Shown here: positions 27,421 to 43,495 of the stretch, piece after piece
Position numbering within the stretch: position 1 is the first letter of the stretch
Layout: each line of letters begins with the position of its first letter
Origin: Streptomyces sp. 1331.2
Lineage (GTDB): Bacteria; Actinomycetota; Actinomycetes; Streptomycetales; Streptomycetaceae
Assembly: GCF_900199205.1 (NCBI RefSeq)
Contig: NZ_OBMJ01000001.1
Coordinates: forward strand, 4,343,001-4,407,000
Direction of reading: 5' to 3'
DNA: 64,000 bases
Notes under the pieces: model-generated
Seen by the model: the letters and a program-made list of their open reading frames with translations, nothing else
What the model was told of the DNA's origin: nothing
Databases searched by the model: none
Translations under genes and position numbers: made by a program

Positions 27421-27503
27421 GGTCCGATGTGTGTGCTGGCGGCCGGGTGTCGCCCCGGTTCCGCACGCACCAGCAATCACCTCTCGGAAGGACCCGGAGA
27501 GAC

Positions 27504-27938
27504 ATGCCTCCCAAGAAGAAGAAGGTCACGGGGCTTATCAAGCTCCAGATCAACGCCGGTGCGGCCAACCCGGCGCCGCCGGTCGGCCCCGCGCTGGGCC
27601 AGCACGGCGTCAACATCATGGAGTTCTGCAAGGCCTACAACGCTGCGACCGAGTCGCAGCGCGGCATGATCGTGCCGGTGGAGATCACGGTCTACGAGGA
27701 CCGTTCCTTCACCTTCATCACGAAGACGCCGCCGGCCGCGCGCCTCATCCTGAAGGCCGCCGGTATCGAGAAGGGCTCCAGCGAGCCGCACAAGACCAAG
27801 GTCGCCAAGCTCACCAGCGCCCAGGTCCGCGACATCGCCACCACCAAGATGCCCGACCTGAACGCCAACGACCTGGACGCGGCGGAGAAGATCATCGCCG
27901 GCACCGCCCGGTCGATGGGCATCACCGTCGAGGGCTGA
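27504..27938 (+). CDS. rplK: 50S ribosomal protein L11
   Basis: A 144-aa protein of the GTPase-associated centre, which binds 23S rRNA with L10 and the L12 stalk. N-terminal '[20 protein letters not shown]' and '[15 protein letters not shown]' are the proline-rich switch region targeted by thiopeptides; the C-terminal RNA-binding part contains '[13 protein letters not shown]' and '[12 protein letters not shown]'. In streptomycetes L11 is also needed for RelA-dependent ppGpp synthesis (established for S. coelicolor relC mutants). GGAG precedes the ATG by 4 nt. Confidence 0.97.
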
Positions 27939-28015
27939 CCAGCTCTTTTCGTCCCTGTGGTAGGGCCTGCGCAGGCCCGTGACACCACAACTCCATTCAC
28001 CATTCAGGAGCAGCT

Positions 28016-28738
28016 ATGAAGCGCAGCAAGGCTCTGAAGGCCGCGGACGCCCAGGTCGACCGCGAGCGCCTTTACGCCCCCCTCGAGGCCGTCCGCCTCG
28101 CCAAGGCCACCAGCACCACCAAGTTCGACGGCACCGTCGAGGTCGCCATGCGTCTGGGCGTCGACCCGCGCAAGGCCGACCAGATGGTCCGCAGCACCGT
28201 GATCCTCCCGCACGGCACCGGTAAGACCGCTCGGGTCCTGGTCTTCGCGACCGGCGACCGTGCCGAGGCCGCGCGTGCTGCCGGCGCCGACATCGTCGGC
28301 TCCGACGAGCTCATCGACGAGGTCGCCAAGGGCCGTCTGGACTTCGACGCCGTCGTCGCCACCCCGGACCTCATGGGCAAGGTCGGCCGCCTCGGCCGCG
28401 TGCTCGGTCCCCGTGGTCTGATGCCGAACCCGAAGACCGGCACCGTGACCCCGGACGTCGCCAAGGCTGTCAACGACATCAAGGGCGGCAAGATCGAGTT
28501 CCGCGTCGACAAGCACTCGAACCTGCACTTCATCATCGGTAAGGCCTCCTTCACCGACGAGCAGCTGGTCGAGAACTACGCCGCCGCGCTGGACGAGGTG
28601 CTCCGCGCCAAGCCGTCCGCCGCCAAGGGCCGCTACATCAAGAAGACCGCGTTCTCGACCACCATGGGCCCCGGCATCCAGGTGGACCCGAACCGCACCC
28701 GCAACCTCCTCGTCGAGGAGGACCCGGCCGCGGTCTGA
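28016..28738 (+). CDS. rplA: 50S ribosomal protein L1
   Basis: A 240-aa L1-stalk protein. Landmarks: '[20 protein letters not shown]', '[18 protein letters not shown]', '[20 protein letters not shown]' and '[13 protein letters not shown]'-like C-terminal '[15 protein letters not shown]'. In many bacteria it represses its own operon by binding the mRNA. A perfect palindrome GGGCCTGCGCAGGCCC (27963-27978) lies in the rplK-rplA gap and may be structural or regulatory. AGGAG precedes the ATG by 6 nt. It is followed by a strong terminator. Confidence 0.97.
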   Translation: MKRSKALKAADAQVDRERLYAPLEAVRLAKATSTTKFDGTVEVAMRLGVDPRKADQMVRSTVILPHGTGKTARVLVFATGDRAEAARAAGADIVGSDELIDEVAKGRLDFDAVVATPDLMGKVGRLGRVLGPRGLMPNPKTGTVTPDVAKAVNDIKGGKIEFRVDKHSNLHFIIGKASFTDEQLVENYAAALDEVLRAKPSAAKGRYIKKTAFSTTMGPGIQVDPNRTRNLLVEEDPAAV

Positions 28739-28763
28739 GCCTCCGTGCTCTAGAGCAGTCCGT

Positions 28764-28810
28764 ACGACGGGCCCGTACCCCTTCACCGGGGGTGCGGGCC
28801 CGTCGTCGTT
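28764..28810 (+). terminator. Intrinsic terminator after rplA
   Basis: ACGACGGGCCCGTACCCC (28764-28781) pairs with the complementary arm ending at 28806 (CCGGGGGTGCGGGCCCGTCGT) around a short TTCA loop. It separates rplKA from the lipoprotein genes. Confidence 0.85.
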
Positions 28811-28908
28811 GCCGGATCGGGATCCGGGCGGATGGGAACGGTTGCCCGGGGCGTCGTACGCTCTGCCGGTCAGATCATGTGGAGAATCCATGACCGTCGG
28901 AGAGTGTC

Positions 28909-29691
28909 GTGCCGCCCGCCCCCCGCTCCGCCGCCCTGTTGGCGGCCCTGCTGCTGCTCGGCGGCGCCACCGGCTGCAGCCTGCTGGCCGCCCCGGACAC
29001 CCGCACCCCCGGCAACCCCGCGCCCGTCCCGCCCAAGCAGGTGGTGCTGACGGCCGCGCAGGCGCTGGACGACACCGGCGGCGCCCGGATCGAGGTGGTG
29101 CAGGAGGGCCCGGACGGCCGGCGCACCGCGAGCGGCACGCTGGTCTGGGGAGCCTCTGACGAGGGCGCTCTGACCCTCACCGACGAGGCGGGCGCCGGGC
29201 ACCTGGCCCTGAAGGACGGCGCGGTCGACCTGGTCTACCAGGGCGGCGCGGCCAAGCACGCCGACCGCTACACCGCGGAGTCGCTCGACCCTCAGGCCGG
29301 CCCCGCCCCGGACGGCTACGCCGGCGGCTGGATGACCGCGCTGGTCACCGACCCGGGCAGCCGCGCCTACGCGATCGCGCAGACCGTCAGGCTGGGCTCG
29401 CTGGGCGGCGAGCAACTGGCCGGAACGACCGTCGCGCACTACCAGGGCTCCGCCCCGGTGGACGAATTCTTCGGCGCCGACAAGGAGTTGAGCCCGCAGC
29501 GGCGCTCGGCGACGGTCGAGTGGTACCGGCAGCGCGGGGTGGCGGCGATCGGCTTCGACGTCTGGGTCGGGCCCGGCGAGCGGCTGTTGAGACTGCGTGA
29601 GACGGCCCGGGGCAGTGCCGGAACCATCGTGACCACGACGGATGTCCCCTCCATGGGGACGGGCGATCCGGCGCCTGCCGCAACTGGCTGA
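28909..29691 (+). CDS. LppX/LprG-like lipoprotein (first of four in tandem)
   Basis: A 260-aa exported lipoprotein. The N-terminal signal has a lipobox 'LGGATGC' with Cys about residue 23, then a Pro-rich linker. The body shows the pattern shared by all four neighbouring proteins: a helix with 'LTAAQALDDTGGARIEVV', beta strands, 'LALKDGAVDLVYQGG', a helical middle and a late strand 'VAAIGFDVWVGPGERLLRL'. This is like the LppX/LprAFG fold of actinobacterial lipoproteins, whose beta cup binds lipids. GTG 28909 has GGAGAG upstream. Its cargo is unknown. The group lies inside the rplA-rplJ interval. Confidence 0.7.
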   Translation: MPPAPRSAALLAALLLLGGATGCSLLAAPDTRTPGNPAPVPPKQVVLTAAQALDDTGGARIEVVQEGPDGRRTASGTLVWGASDEGALTLTDEAGAGHLALKDGAVDLVYQGGAAKHADRYTAESLDPQAGPAPDGYAGGWMTALVTDPGSRAYAIAQTVRLGSLGGEQLAGTTVAHYQGSAPVDEFFGADKELSPQRRSATVEWYRQRGVAAIGFDVWVGPGERLLRLRETARGSAGTIVTTTDVPSMGTGDPAPAATG

Positions 29692-29815
29692 CAGGAGAGG
29701 GATATCCGGTGCGTGGCGGCTCCGGCGATCCGTTAGAGTCCGCCTGAGCAAGGCCTGAGAAGAGCTGAAAATCGGCTCTTCCATGGATCGGATCTGATCT
29801 CACGGGGGTACCTCC

Positions 29816-30661
29816 ATGCGCGCTGTGCGCCTCGCCTCGGTCGTCGCGACGACGGCCCTCCTGCTCGCCGGGGCCACCGCCTGCGGCGGCGGCAAGGGCG
29901 GCAACGACACCAAGACCGGCGACGCCAAGGGCAGCGACGCCAAGGGCGGTGACCCGATCGCGGCCGCGCTGACCGGTGACCCGAAGGCGGCCCTGGCCGC
30001 GTCCGCGCTGGTGATGCAGAAGGCCGGGAACGGCAAGGTCAGCATGATCAGCCCCGGCGACGCCAAGGGCGGCGGCACCGGCGACGCCGACTGGAAGGAC
30101 CCGGGCAAGGCGTCCGTGGACCTCGCCGGCGACATGGGGGGCAAGAAGATCAAGATCCGGGTGATCGGCCCGGACGCCTACCTCGGCGGCGACGACGCGG
30201 CCCTGGCCGGCAAGCACTGGGTCAAGCTGCCCGCCGGGAACGAGGCCGGCGACGGCTTCCGGGCCGCGGGCCAGATGCTGAACCCGGTCGTGGTGCTCAC
30301 CGTCGCGGCCCAGAGCGGCAAGCTCTCCAAGGTCGGCCAGGAGAGCCTGGACGGCGCCCAGACCACCCACCTGCGGGCCGTCGAGGACACCTCCGCCCTG
30401 GTGGCCGGGATGTCGGCGCTCCCGGCGGACCAGCGCCAGGCCGTCCAGAAGACGCTGGAGGAGGACGGCAAGACCCTCACCTTCGACTTCTGGCTGAACG
30501 CCAAGCAGGAGCTCGTCCAGTACCAGGAGTACGGCGACACGAACGGGGCGAAGGACGCCGTCACCGTCAAGTACTCGGGGCTCGGCAAGGCCGCCGCGAT
30601 CACCGTGCCCGCCGCCACCGACCTCGGCAGCGAGGCCGACCTCCTCAAGCTGCTCGGCTGA
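29816..30661 (+). CDS. LppX/LprG-like lipoprotein (second of four)
   Basis: A 281-aa lipoprotein with lipobox 'LAGATAC' (Cys about residue 22), followed by a flexible Gly/Lys/Asp linker 'KGGNDTKTGDAKGSDAKGGD'. The body contains 'NGKVSMISPG', 'VIGPDAYLGGDDAALAGKHWVKL', 'GQESLDGAQTTHLRAV' and 'TLTFDFWLNAKQELVQYQEYG', matching the LppX/LprG pattern of a C-terminal strand with a Trp and a hydrophobic pocket. It is attached to the outer face of the membrane. It begins 124 bp after the previous gene; the upstream sequence contains CTCACGGGGG. A lipid or cell-wall carrier role is likely by family only. Confidence 0.75.
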   Translation: MRAVRLASVVATTALLLAGATACGGGKGGNDTKTGDAKGSDAKGGDPIAAALTGDPKAALAASALVMQKAGNGKVSMISPGDAKGGGTGDADWKDPGKASVDLAGDMGGKKIKIRVIGPDAYLGGDDAALAGKHWVKLPAGNEAGDGFRAAGQMLNPVVVLTVAAQSGKLSKVGQESLDGAQTTHLRAVEDTSALVAGMSALPADQRQAVQKTLEEDGKTLTFDFWLNAKQELVQYQEYGDTNGAKDAVTVKYSGLGKAAAITVPAATDLGSEADLLKLLG

Positions 30662-30766
30662 TCGGCTGATCGGCCGGGTCACGAACGGAGCCCGGGGGGC
30701 TCCACCCGCACGACCGGCTACCACCCCGGGCGCACCGCGCGCCCGGGGGTCCTCAAGGGGGGAATC

Positions 30767-31720
30767 ATGGCTGGAACCCGCAAGACCGCCACCGCTGTCG
30801 TCCTCGCCGCCCTGGCGCTGACCGCGACCGCGTGCAACGACAGCAACGACGGCGGCCGGAACGCCGCCCCGGCCGCGCCGACCACCGCGGCCGCGGTGGT
30901 CGGCGCGCCGACCTCCACCACGCCGTCCGCCGACGCGCCGTCCACCGGCGCCAAGCCGGTCAAGCTGACCCCGGCGGTCCTGCTGGAGCAGGTCACCCAG
31001 AAGACCACCGCCGCGAAGTCCGCGAAGATCTCCGAGGTGATCACGGTCGGCCAGGTCACCCTGAAGGGCAAGGGCGCGGTGTCCTGGGCCGACGGCCTCC
31101 AGGGCGACATCACCATGGACCTGTCCGACTCCCCGCTGGGCAGCGTGCTGGCGCCGGTCACCGGCGGCAAGACCGCGCCGTACCGCTACACCAAGGACGC
31201 GATGTACATGCGCCTGGGCGGCGACGCGGTCGACGCCTTCGGCGGGCGGCACTGGCTGCACTACAGCAAGACCGACATGGCCAAGGCCTCCGGCGGGTCG
31301 ACCGACCAGCTCAAGAGCGCCGACCCGGTGCAGGGCGTCCGGACGCTGATCGCCGGCGGCAAGGTGACCGAGGTCGGCCAGGAGACCGTCAACGGCAAGG
31401 CCACCACGCACTACACCGGTGAGCTCAGCGCCGACGACATCGCCGGCGCCACCGGCACCGGCCTGACCCAGGACGAGCTGGCGCAGATCAAGGACAACCT
31501 GACCACGGCCGGCGTCACCAGCGAGACGATCGACGTCTGGGTCGACGCCGACAAGCTGGTGGTCAAGCGGACCGAGCAGGCGGACACCAAGGTCGGCGCG
31601 ATGACGGCCACCGTCAGCTACTCGGACTACGGCACCCCGGTCAGCACGACCGCGCCGGACCCGTCCGACACCGTGGAGCTCTCCGAGCTGGCGAAGCTCG
31701 ACAAGGGCGCCACCGGCTGA
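30767..31720 (+). CDS. LppX/LprG-like lipoprotein (third of four)
   Basis: A 317-aa lipoprotein, the longest of the set. The lipobox is 'LTATAC' (Cys about residue 23), then an Ala/Pro/Thr-rich linker to about residue 65. The domain follows with 'LLEQVTQKTTAAKSAKISEV', 'YTKDAMYMRLGGDAV', 'HWLHYSKTDMAKASGG', 'EVGQETVNGKATTHYTGEL' and 'ETIDVWVDADKLVVKRTEQ', the clearest LppX/LprAFG-type signature of the four. GGGGGGAATC precedes the ATG. Its neighbours are paralogues, so tandem duplication is the likely origin. Confidence 0.78.
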   Translation: MAGTRKTATAVVLAALALTATACNDSNDGGRNAAPAAPTTAAAVVGAPTSTTPSADAPSTGAKPVKLTPAVLLEQVTQKTTAAKSAKISEVITVGQVTLKGKGAVSWADGLQGDITMDLSDSPLGSVLAPVTGGKTAPYRYTKDAMYMRLGGDAVDAFGGRHWLHYSKTDMAKASGGSTDQLKSADPVQGVRTLIAGGKVTEVGQETVNGKATTHYTGELSADDIAGATGTGLTQDELAQIKDNLTTAGVTSETIDVWVDADKLVVKRTEQADTKVGAMTATVSYSDYGTPVSTTAPDPSDTVELSELAKLDKGATG

Positions 31721-31856
31721 TCGCGCCGCACCGGCGCCCGACTCGGCCGACCCGGTGGATCCGCCCGGCTCGAAGGACTCAGCCAGGGGGCCGCCACCGG
31801 GCCGGGCGGGCAGGGGTGGCATGGTGGCCGGGAGCAGGGCGAGGAAGGGAACGGGC

Positions 31857-32732
31857 GTGGCAGGACGGCAGCGGTTGGCGGCAGTGGCCGTCGTCGCCCT
31901 GCTGGCGAGCGGGCTGAGCGGCTGCAGCGGGGGAGACGACGGCTCGGCCGCCGCCTCGGGCAGCCCGTCCCCGAGCAGCGCCCCGCCGAGCAGCGCCTCC
32001 CCGAGCCCGGCCAAGCCGACCGACCGCTCGCCGCACGGGGTGCTGCTCTCCGCCCAACTGGCCATGCAGACCGCCCGCCGGGCCAAGGTCAGCTACCGGC
32101 TCGGCGCCGACGCCGGATCCGGCCCGCTGTTCTGGCAGCCCAAGACGGCGCTGCAGATCAAGCGCTCCACCCTGGCCGAGGCCGAGCAGCTGATCGTCGT
32201 GGACACCGTCGCCTACCAGGGCGGCGACGCCGCCACCGCCGCCCGGCAGGGCGGCAAGCACTGGGAGCGCTTCACCGTCCCGCCGGACCCGGACGGCCGC
32301 AAGGAGGTCCCGTACGCGGGGCTGGTCGACCTGCTGAACCCGGTCGAGGCGCTGGCCGCGGCCGGCGCCGACGGGGTGGACCCGGTCTTCGTCGGCGAGG
32401 AGAAGTACGAGGACTCGACCGTCGAGCACTACCGGGTCACCACCACCGCCGAGAGGTACGCGGCCGCCCAGACCCAGCTGCCGCAGGCCCGGCGGGACGG
32501 GCTGCGGGCCGCGCTCGCGCCCGGCGGCTCGATCTCGCTCACCCTGGACCTCTGGCTCAACGACAAGGACCAGCTGGTCAGGCTGCAGCGCACCGGCACC
32601 GGGGACAGCGGCCGGGCGGACGACTCGGTGCTCTACACGGACCTCGCCGGGGCACTGCTCTCGGCGCAGGCGCCGGCCGAGACGGACACCGTGGACACCG
32701 GCGTCCGGACGGTCTCCCCGCTGGCCCGCTGA
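31857..32732 (+). CDS. LppX/LprG-like lipoprotein (fourth of four)
   Basis: A 291-aa lipoprotein with lipobox 'ASGLSGC' (Cys about residue 22) and a Ser/Pro linker. The body includes 'LAMQTARRAKVSYRLG', 'IVVDTVAYQGGDAATAARQGGKHWERF', 'EKYEDSTVEHYRVTT' and 'ISLTLDLWLNDKDQLVRLQRT'. GTG 31857 is chosen because GAGGAAGGGA lies 6 nt upstream and it gives a normal signal peptide; an in-frame ATG at 31821 is less likely. It is followed directly by the rplJ promoter region, where no clear terminator is visible. Confidence 0.75.
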   Translation: MAGRQRLAAVAVVALLASGLSGCSGGDDGSAAASGSPSPSSAPPSSASPSPAKPTDRSPHGVLLSAQLAMQTARRAKVSYRLGADAGSGPLFWQPKTALQIKRSTLAEAEQLIVVDTVAYQGGDAATAARQGGKHWERFTVPPDPDGRKEVPYAGLVDLLNPVEALAAAGADGVDPVFVGEEKYEDSTVEHYRVTTTAERYAAAQTQLPQARRDGLRAALAPGGSISLTLDLWLNDKDQLVRLQRTGTGDSGRADDSVLYTDLAGALLSAQAPAETDTVDTGVRTVSPLAR

Positions 32733-32786
32733 GCCGGGCCGGCGCGGGCCCGGGGGTGCTCCCGGGTTACTCCGTCCGAGGGCGAT

Positions 32787-32816
32787 TTGCACCTTGCGAA
32801 CGGCTCCGGCTAGTCT
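32787..32816 (+). promoter_or_regulatory. Promoter of the rplJL operon
   Basis: TTGCAC (32787-32792), 18-bp spacer, TAGTCT (32811-32816). Transcription would begin about 32823, at the 5' end of the L10 leader. Confidence 0.65.
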
Positions 32817-32821
32817 GTCGG

Positions 32822-33006
32822 AAGCCAAAGACCGCTGGTTGTCGCCGCGCCCGTCAGGGAGTCGGTGGCCGAAGGATCTGCGCTTCGTCGCAGGCAGCCC
32901 GCGCAGGTGTGTCTGGAGCTTCGACTTCCGGGTACCGCGTCCGCGCGGCCGCCCGTCGAGGTCGTTCCGAGCCCCGTGCCCCTGCGCACCGGGGCTCATT
33001 GCATTT
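32822..33006 (+). promoter_or_regulatory. L10 (rplJ) leader with attenuator-like hairpin
   Basis: The leader contains the segment 'AGCCAAAGACCGCTGGTTG' (32823-32841) typical of actinobacterial L10 leaders, where the L10-L12 complex binds its own mRNA. Near the end a hairpin GAGCCCCG/CGGGGCTC (32969-32976 with 32990-32997) is followed by ATTGCATTTT, which looks like a terminator acting as an attenuator. About 100 nt then remain before rplJ. Autoregulation is established for this family; the binding details here are inferred. Confidence 0.75.
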
Positions 33007-33103
33007 TCGCAGGAGCTTTCCTTCCGTCCAGCCGGTCCCCGGCAGAATTGGTCGACTTTCGTGGTCGGCCTGACTTCGACATCACGGAAGGAGGCGTAAG
33101 CCT

Positions 33104-33667
33104 ATGGCCAGGCCCGACAAGGCTGCCGCCGTCGCCGAGATCACGGACAAGTTCCGTGGCTCCTCCGCGGCGCTGCTCACCGAGTACCGCGGTCTCTCGG
33201 TGAAGCAGGTCAAGACCCTGCGTCGCTCGCTCGGCGACAACGCCGAGTACGCCGTGGTGAAGAACACGCTGACCAAGATTGCGGCCAATGAGGTCGGGAT
33301 CACGGAGCTCGACGACCTGTTCACTGGTCCGACGGCTGTCGCCTTCGTCACCGGTGACCCGGTGGAGTCGGCGAAGGCTCTGCGTGACTTCGCCAAGGAG
33401 AACCCCGCTCTCATCATCAAGGGCGGTGTCCTTGACGGTAAGGCGCTGTCCGCCGATGAGATCAAGAAGCTCGCGGACCTCGAGTCCCGCGAGGTGCTGC
33501 TCGCCAAGCTGGCGGGTGCCCTGAAGGCCAAGCAGTCCCAGGCTGCCGCGCTCTTCCAGGCCCTGCCGTCGAAGCTCGTCCGCACTGTGGACGCGCTGCG
33601 CGACAAGGTCGAGCAGGGCGGTGCCGGTACGCCGGCTCCCGCCGCCGAGGACGAGGCCGCGGAGTAA
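33104..33667 (+). CDS. rplJ: 50S ribosomal protein L10
   Basis: A 187-aa stalk base protein, which binds 23S rRNA and L12 dimers. N-terminal '[20 protein letters not shown]' and '[17 protein letters not shown]' are typical, '[12 protein letters not shown]' lies in the RNA-binding domain, and the C-terminal helix carries L12-binding segments ('[20 protein letters not shown]'). An Ala/Pro/Glu tail makes it about 20 residues longer than E. coli L10. GGAAGGAGG precedes the ATG. It is autoregulated through the leader above. Confidence 0.97.
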   Translation: MARPDKAAAVAEITDKFRGSSAALLTEYRGLSVKQVKTLRRSLGDNAEYAVVKNTLTKIAANEVGITELDDLFTGPTAVAFVTGDPVESAKALRDFAKENPALIIKGGVLDGKALSADEIKKLADLESREVLLAKLAGALKAKQSQAAALFQALPSKLVRTVDALRDKVEQGGAGTPAPAAEDEAAE

Positions 33668-33755
33668 TTCCGCAGGCTCACGCCTCGCTGCGGGCCCGTG
33701 CCCGCCCAACCCGTACATACGGCACCACCTGCCGAATTAGTGGAAGGACGCCATC

Positions 33756-34142
33756 ATGGCGAAGCTGACCCAGGACGAGCTGCTCGCGCAGTTCGAGGAG
33801 CTCACCCTCATCGAGCTCGCCGCCTTCGTGAAGGCCTTCGAGGAGAAGTTCGACGTCACCGCTGCCGCCCCGGCCGCCGCCGTCGTCGTTGCCGGTGCCG
33901 CCGGTGGCGCCGCTGAGGCCGCTGAGGAGCAGGACGAGTTCGACGTCATCCTCGACGGTGCCGGCGACAAGAAGATCCAGGTCATCAAGGAGGTGCGCAC
34001 CCTGACCTCCCTCGGCCTGAAGGAGGCCAAGGACCTCGTTGACACCGCTGGTGCCAAGGTCCTGGAGAAGGTTGCCAAGGACGTTGCCGAGAAGGCCAAG
34101 GCTGCCCTTGAGGCCGCCGGCGCCAAGGTCACCGTCAAGTGA
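33756..34142 (+). CDS. rplL: 50S ribosomal protein L7/L12
   Basis: A 128-aa stalk protein that recruits translational GTPases. The N-terminal dimerisation domain ('[20 protein letters not shown]') is followed by the Ala-rich hinge ('[20 protein letters not shown]') and the compact C-terminal domain with '[20 protein letters not shown]' and '[14 protein letters not shown]'. GGAAGGAC precedes the ATG. It is 88 bp after rplJ in the same transcript and is followed by a two-hairpin terminator that probably lets some transcripts through to rpoB. Confidence 0.98.
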   Translation: MAKLTQDELLAQFEELTLIELAAFVKAFEEKFDVTAAAPAAAVVVAGAAGGAAEAAEEQDEFDVILDGAGDKKIQVIKEVRTLTSLGLKEAKDLVDTAGAKVLEKVAKDVAEKAKAALEAAGAKVTVK

Positions 34143-34147
34143 TCTTG

Positions 34148-34213
34148 CGCCCCCTCTGAGGGGGCGTGCGGCCGGGCCGATCACCCTTGCGGGTGGTCGG
34201 CCCGGCCTTTTTT
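34148..34213 (+). terminator. Double hairpin terminator after rplL
   Basis: A short hairpin GCCCCCTCTGAGGGGGC (about 34149-34165) is followed by a strong one, GGCCGGGCCGATCACCC (34170-34186) with its near-complement 34191-34207, then TTTTTT (34208-34213). Confidence 0.9.
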
Positions 34214-34576
34214 CGCGTTCCCGGGGCCCCTGGTGGCACCGGCCCCTTCCGCAGTTCGGGCCCGCGGGGCCCACCGGTGTGGCCGACGACCCACTCGGCA
34301 CTGTCGGTGCCGGGAGGTATGGTGATCACCATCGTCAGGGCGGCCCCCACCACGGCTTCTGTAACGCCGGAGGGGGCCGGACCGATAGACGGGTCGAGGC
34401 CCGCGCCGCCGGCGGGCCCTTGACGAACCCGGCGCGGCGCGCGATTCTCAAGGCGCGAGTCCGCCCGGTTGGTCCGCCGCTGGATGCATAACCAGTGGCT
34501 CCGGCGGGAAATGACTCCACGTGAGTTAGAGCAGTACCCGGTGGGCGCCCGCGCTCGCCGGCTACCGGGAGGAGTC

Positions 34577-34630
34577 TCCGATTCGGTCTCCGAATCAGAG
34601 CTGGACAGCAGTGTGGCCATTGGCTACACT
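34577..34630 (+). promoter_or_regulatory. rpoBC promoter with an upstream inverted repeat
   Basis: TGGACA (34602-34607), 17-bp spacer, TACACT (34625-34630): a strong housekeeping-type promoter about 210 bp before rpoB. Immediately upstream, TCCGATTCGG and CCGAATCAGA (34578-34599) form an inverted repeat with one mismatch, which could be an operator or an UP-like structured site. The remaining interval 34214-34838 shows no credible gene; the leader of about 200 nt contains GGGGTTCCGACCCC, a small hairpin. Confidence 0.65.
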
Positions 34631-34838
34631 GTCCCTTTGCGCTGCCTGTTAGCTGCTCCGTGACTCGTCGCCCGGAGTTTGCGTTGCCCTGAAGGGGTCT
34701 GGCATCGCCTCCGCAAAGCGGCTCTGACTTGGGGTTCCGACCCCGGCAGAGGCCAGTGGCGAGGAGGCGGGACCAAGCCCGTGAAGGCCCGGCTGGTACG
34801 CGCGTAGTGAGCTCCGAGCCCTCGGAAGGACCCCCCTC

Positions 34839-38315
<3,477 letters not shown>

Positions 38316-38415
38316 CGGAGGTCGGGCCGGCCGCACGACCGCGGCCGGCCCGCCCCCAGGCCCCCCTCAGACCACATGAACGACTCTCGACTTACGAAAG
38401 AGGGCTTGACGACCA

Positions 38416-42309
<3,894 letters not shown>

Positions 42310-42325
42310 GTCGCGCGTCACTGAT

Positions 42326-42363
42326 CGCAGGGCGGTCACCCCTTCCGGGGTGGCCGCCCTGCG
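42326..42363 (+). terminator. Intrinsic terminator after rpoC
   Basis: CGCAGGGCGGTCACCCC (42326-42342) pairs with GGGGTGGCCGCCCTGCG (42347-42363) around TTCC, with one G-T pair. A GGGCCCGGGCGGGGGCG-type direct repeat follows at about 42371-42412. Confidence 0.9.
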
Positions 42364-42467
42364 GCGTTTCCGGGGCCCGGGCGGGGGCGTTTCCGGAGGC
42401 CCGGGCGGGGGCGGTGGGAATCCGGTTAGGTAATCCGGGCGAAGTCGCGTAAGGTCGTGTTCACCGA

Positions 42468-42541
42468 CGCGGGGTGGAGCAGCTCGGTAGCTCGCTGGGC
42501 TCATAACCCAGAGGTCGCAGGTTCAAATCCTGTCCCCGCTA
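42468..42541 (+). tRNA. Initiator tRNA-fMet (CAT)
   Basis: A 74-nt tRNA with the initiator hallmarks: no Watson-Crick pair at the end of the acceptor stem (C1 against T72) and three G-C pairs in the anticodon stem next to the loop (GGGCTCATAACCC, anticodon CAT). The T-loop is GGTTCAAATCC. CCA is not encoded. A TAAGGT box at about 42450 may be the -10. It is the last core element before a stretch of accessory genes. Confidence 0.95.
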
Positions 42542-42551
42542 CTCAGTAGCA

Positions 42552-42590
42552 ACGAAGGGCCCGGAGGCAGTCAGCCTCCGGGCCCTTCGT
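42552..42590. terminator. Strong terminator after tRNA-fMet
   Basis: ACGAAGGGCCCGGAGGC (42552-42568) pairs perfectly with 42574-42590 around AGTCA. The arm ends CCTTCGT, so the hairpin can work in both directions. Confidence 0.88.
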
Positions 42591-42738
42591 CGTTCCCGGG
42601 GCCGGTCGTTCCCGGGGCGGCCCCCGACTCCGTCGTGCGGGGGAGGCCGGCGAACCGCTCCGGCGAGGGAGGCGGGGGAGGGGGCCGGCGCGGGAGGCTT
42701 TCGACGTCGGGATGACGGGCTTGCGAAGGGGGCCGGGG

Positions 42739-43413
42739 ATGAAGCGGGTGCTGGGCGCGATGGCGATCACGGCGGGCGTGCTGGTCGGGATGTCGGCCTG
42801 TCTGCCGATCGGGGACGACCGGGAGCACCGGACGGTCGAATACGGGGTGGCCGAGCCGGTCAGGGAGCTGGTGGTCGACGGGCTCAGCGGCGGGGTCGTG
42901 GTGAACGGCGGCGGTGACGCGGTGCACGTGGTCGAGAAGCAGAGCTACCAGGGCACCCCGCCGAACACCACCCACGAGGTGAAGGACGGCGTGCTGCGGC
43001 TGACGTACGACTGCAGCGACTGCGGCGTCGGGTACACCGTGCAGGTGCCGGCCGGGACGAAGGTGCGGATCACCGAGCAGAGCGGCGGGGTACGGCTGGC
43101 CGGCCTGGCCGCCGAGGTGGAGGCCTCGGTGCAGAGCGGCGGGGTCGAAGCCACCGGGCTGACCTCGCAGAACGTCCGGCTGAGCGCCGAGAGCGGCGGG
43201 GTGCGGGTCGACTTCGCGTCGGCGCCCGCGAAGGTGGAGGCGAAGACCTCGGCCGGCGGGGTGGCGGTGAAGGTGCCGGGCGGGGAGGCGTACACGGTGG
43301 ACGCGCGGTCCGGCTCCGGCGGGGTGGATGTCGAGATCCCCTCGCAGCCGGGGGCGCCGCACAGCATCACGGCGACGACCGGGTCCGGCGGAGTGACGGT
43401 CCGGGGTGTCTGA
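42739..43413 (+). CDS. DUF4097-type beta-repeat lipoprotein
   Basis: A 224-aa exported lipoprotein. The lipobox is 'VGMSAC' (Cys about residue 22). The mature part is a beta-solenoid-like DUF4097 domain with a recurring SGGV unit about every 20 residues: 'LSGGVVVNG', 'QSGGVRLAG', 'QSGGVEATG', 'ESGGVRVDF', 'SAGGVAVKV', 'GSGGVDVEI' and 'GSGGVTVRG'. Two Cys in 'DCSDCGVG' may form a disulfide. ATG 42739 has AAGGGGG upstream; an in-frame start at 42712 is possible. It lies 82 bp before a sensor kinase gene, so it may act in the same envelope-sensing path; its role is unknown. Confidence 0.75.
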   Translation: MKRVLGAMAITAGVLVGMSACLPIGDDREHRTVEYGVAEPVRELVVDGLSGGVVVNGGGDAVHVVEKQSYQGTPPNTTHEVKDGVLRLTYDCSDCGVGYTVQVPAGTKVRITEQSGGVRLAGLAAEVEASVQSGGVEATGLTSQNVRLSAESGGVRVDFASAPAKVEAKTSAGGVAVKVPGGEAYTVDARSGSGGVDVEIPSQPGAPHSITATTGSGGVTVRGV

Positions 43414-43495
43414 CCGGGCCGTTCCGGAGGTCCTCCCGGTAGGGCATGATCTTCTCCGCGGGGGCGGCGCCCCTGGTCACGGGGGAGGCGACGGG

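Noticed and set aside
34214-34838. Short ORFs in the rpoB upstream region (for example 34469-34663)
   Set aside because: They lack ribosome-binding sites and recognisable features and overlap the promoter, so they are taken as non-coding.
42468-42541. Integrated element at tRNA-fMet
   Set aside because: No repeat of the tRNA 3' end, integrase or transposase was found in the window.
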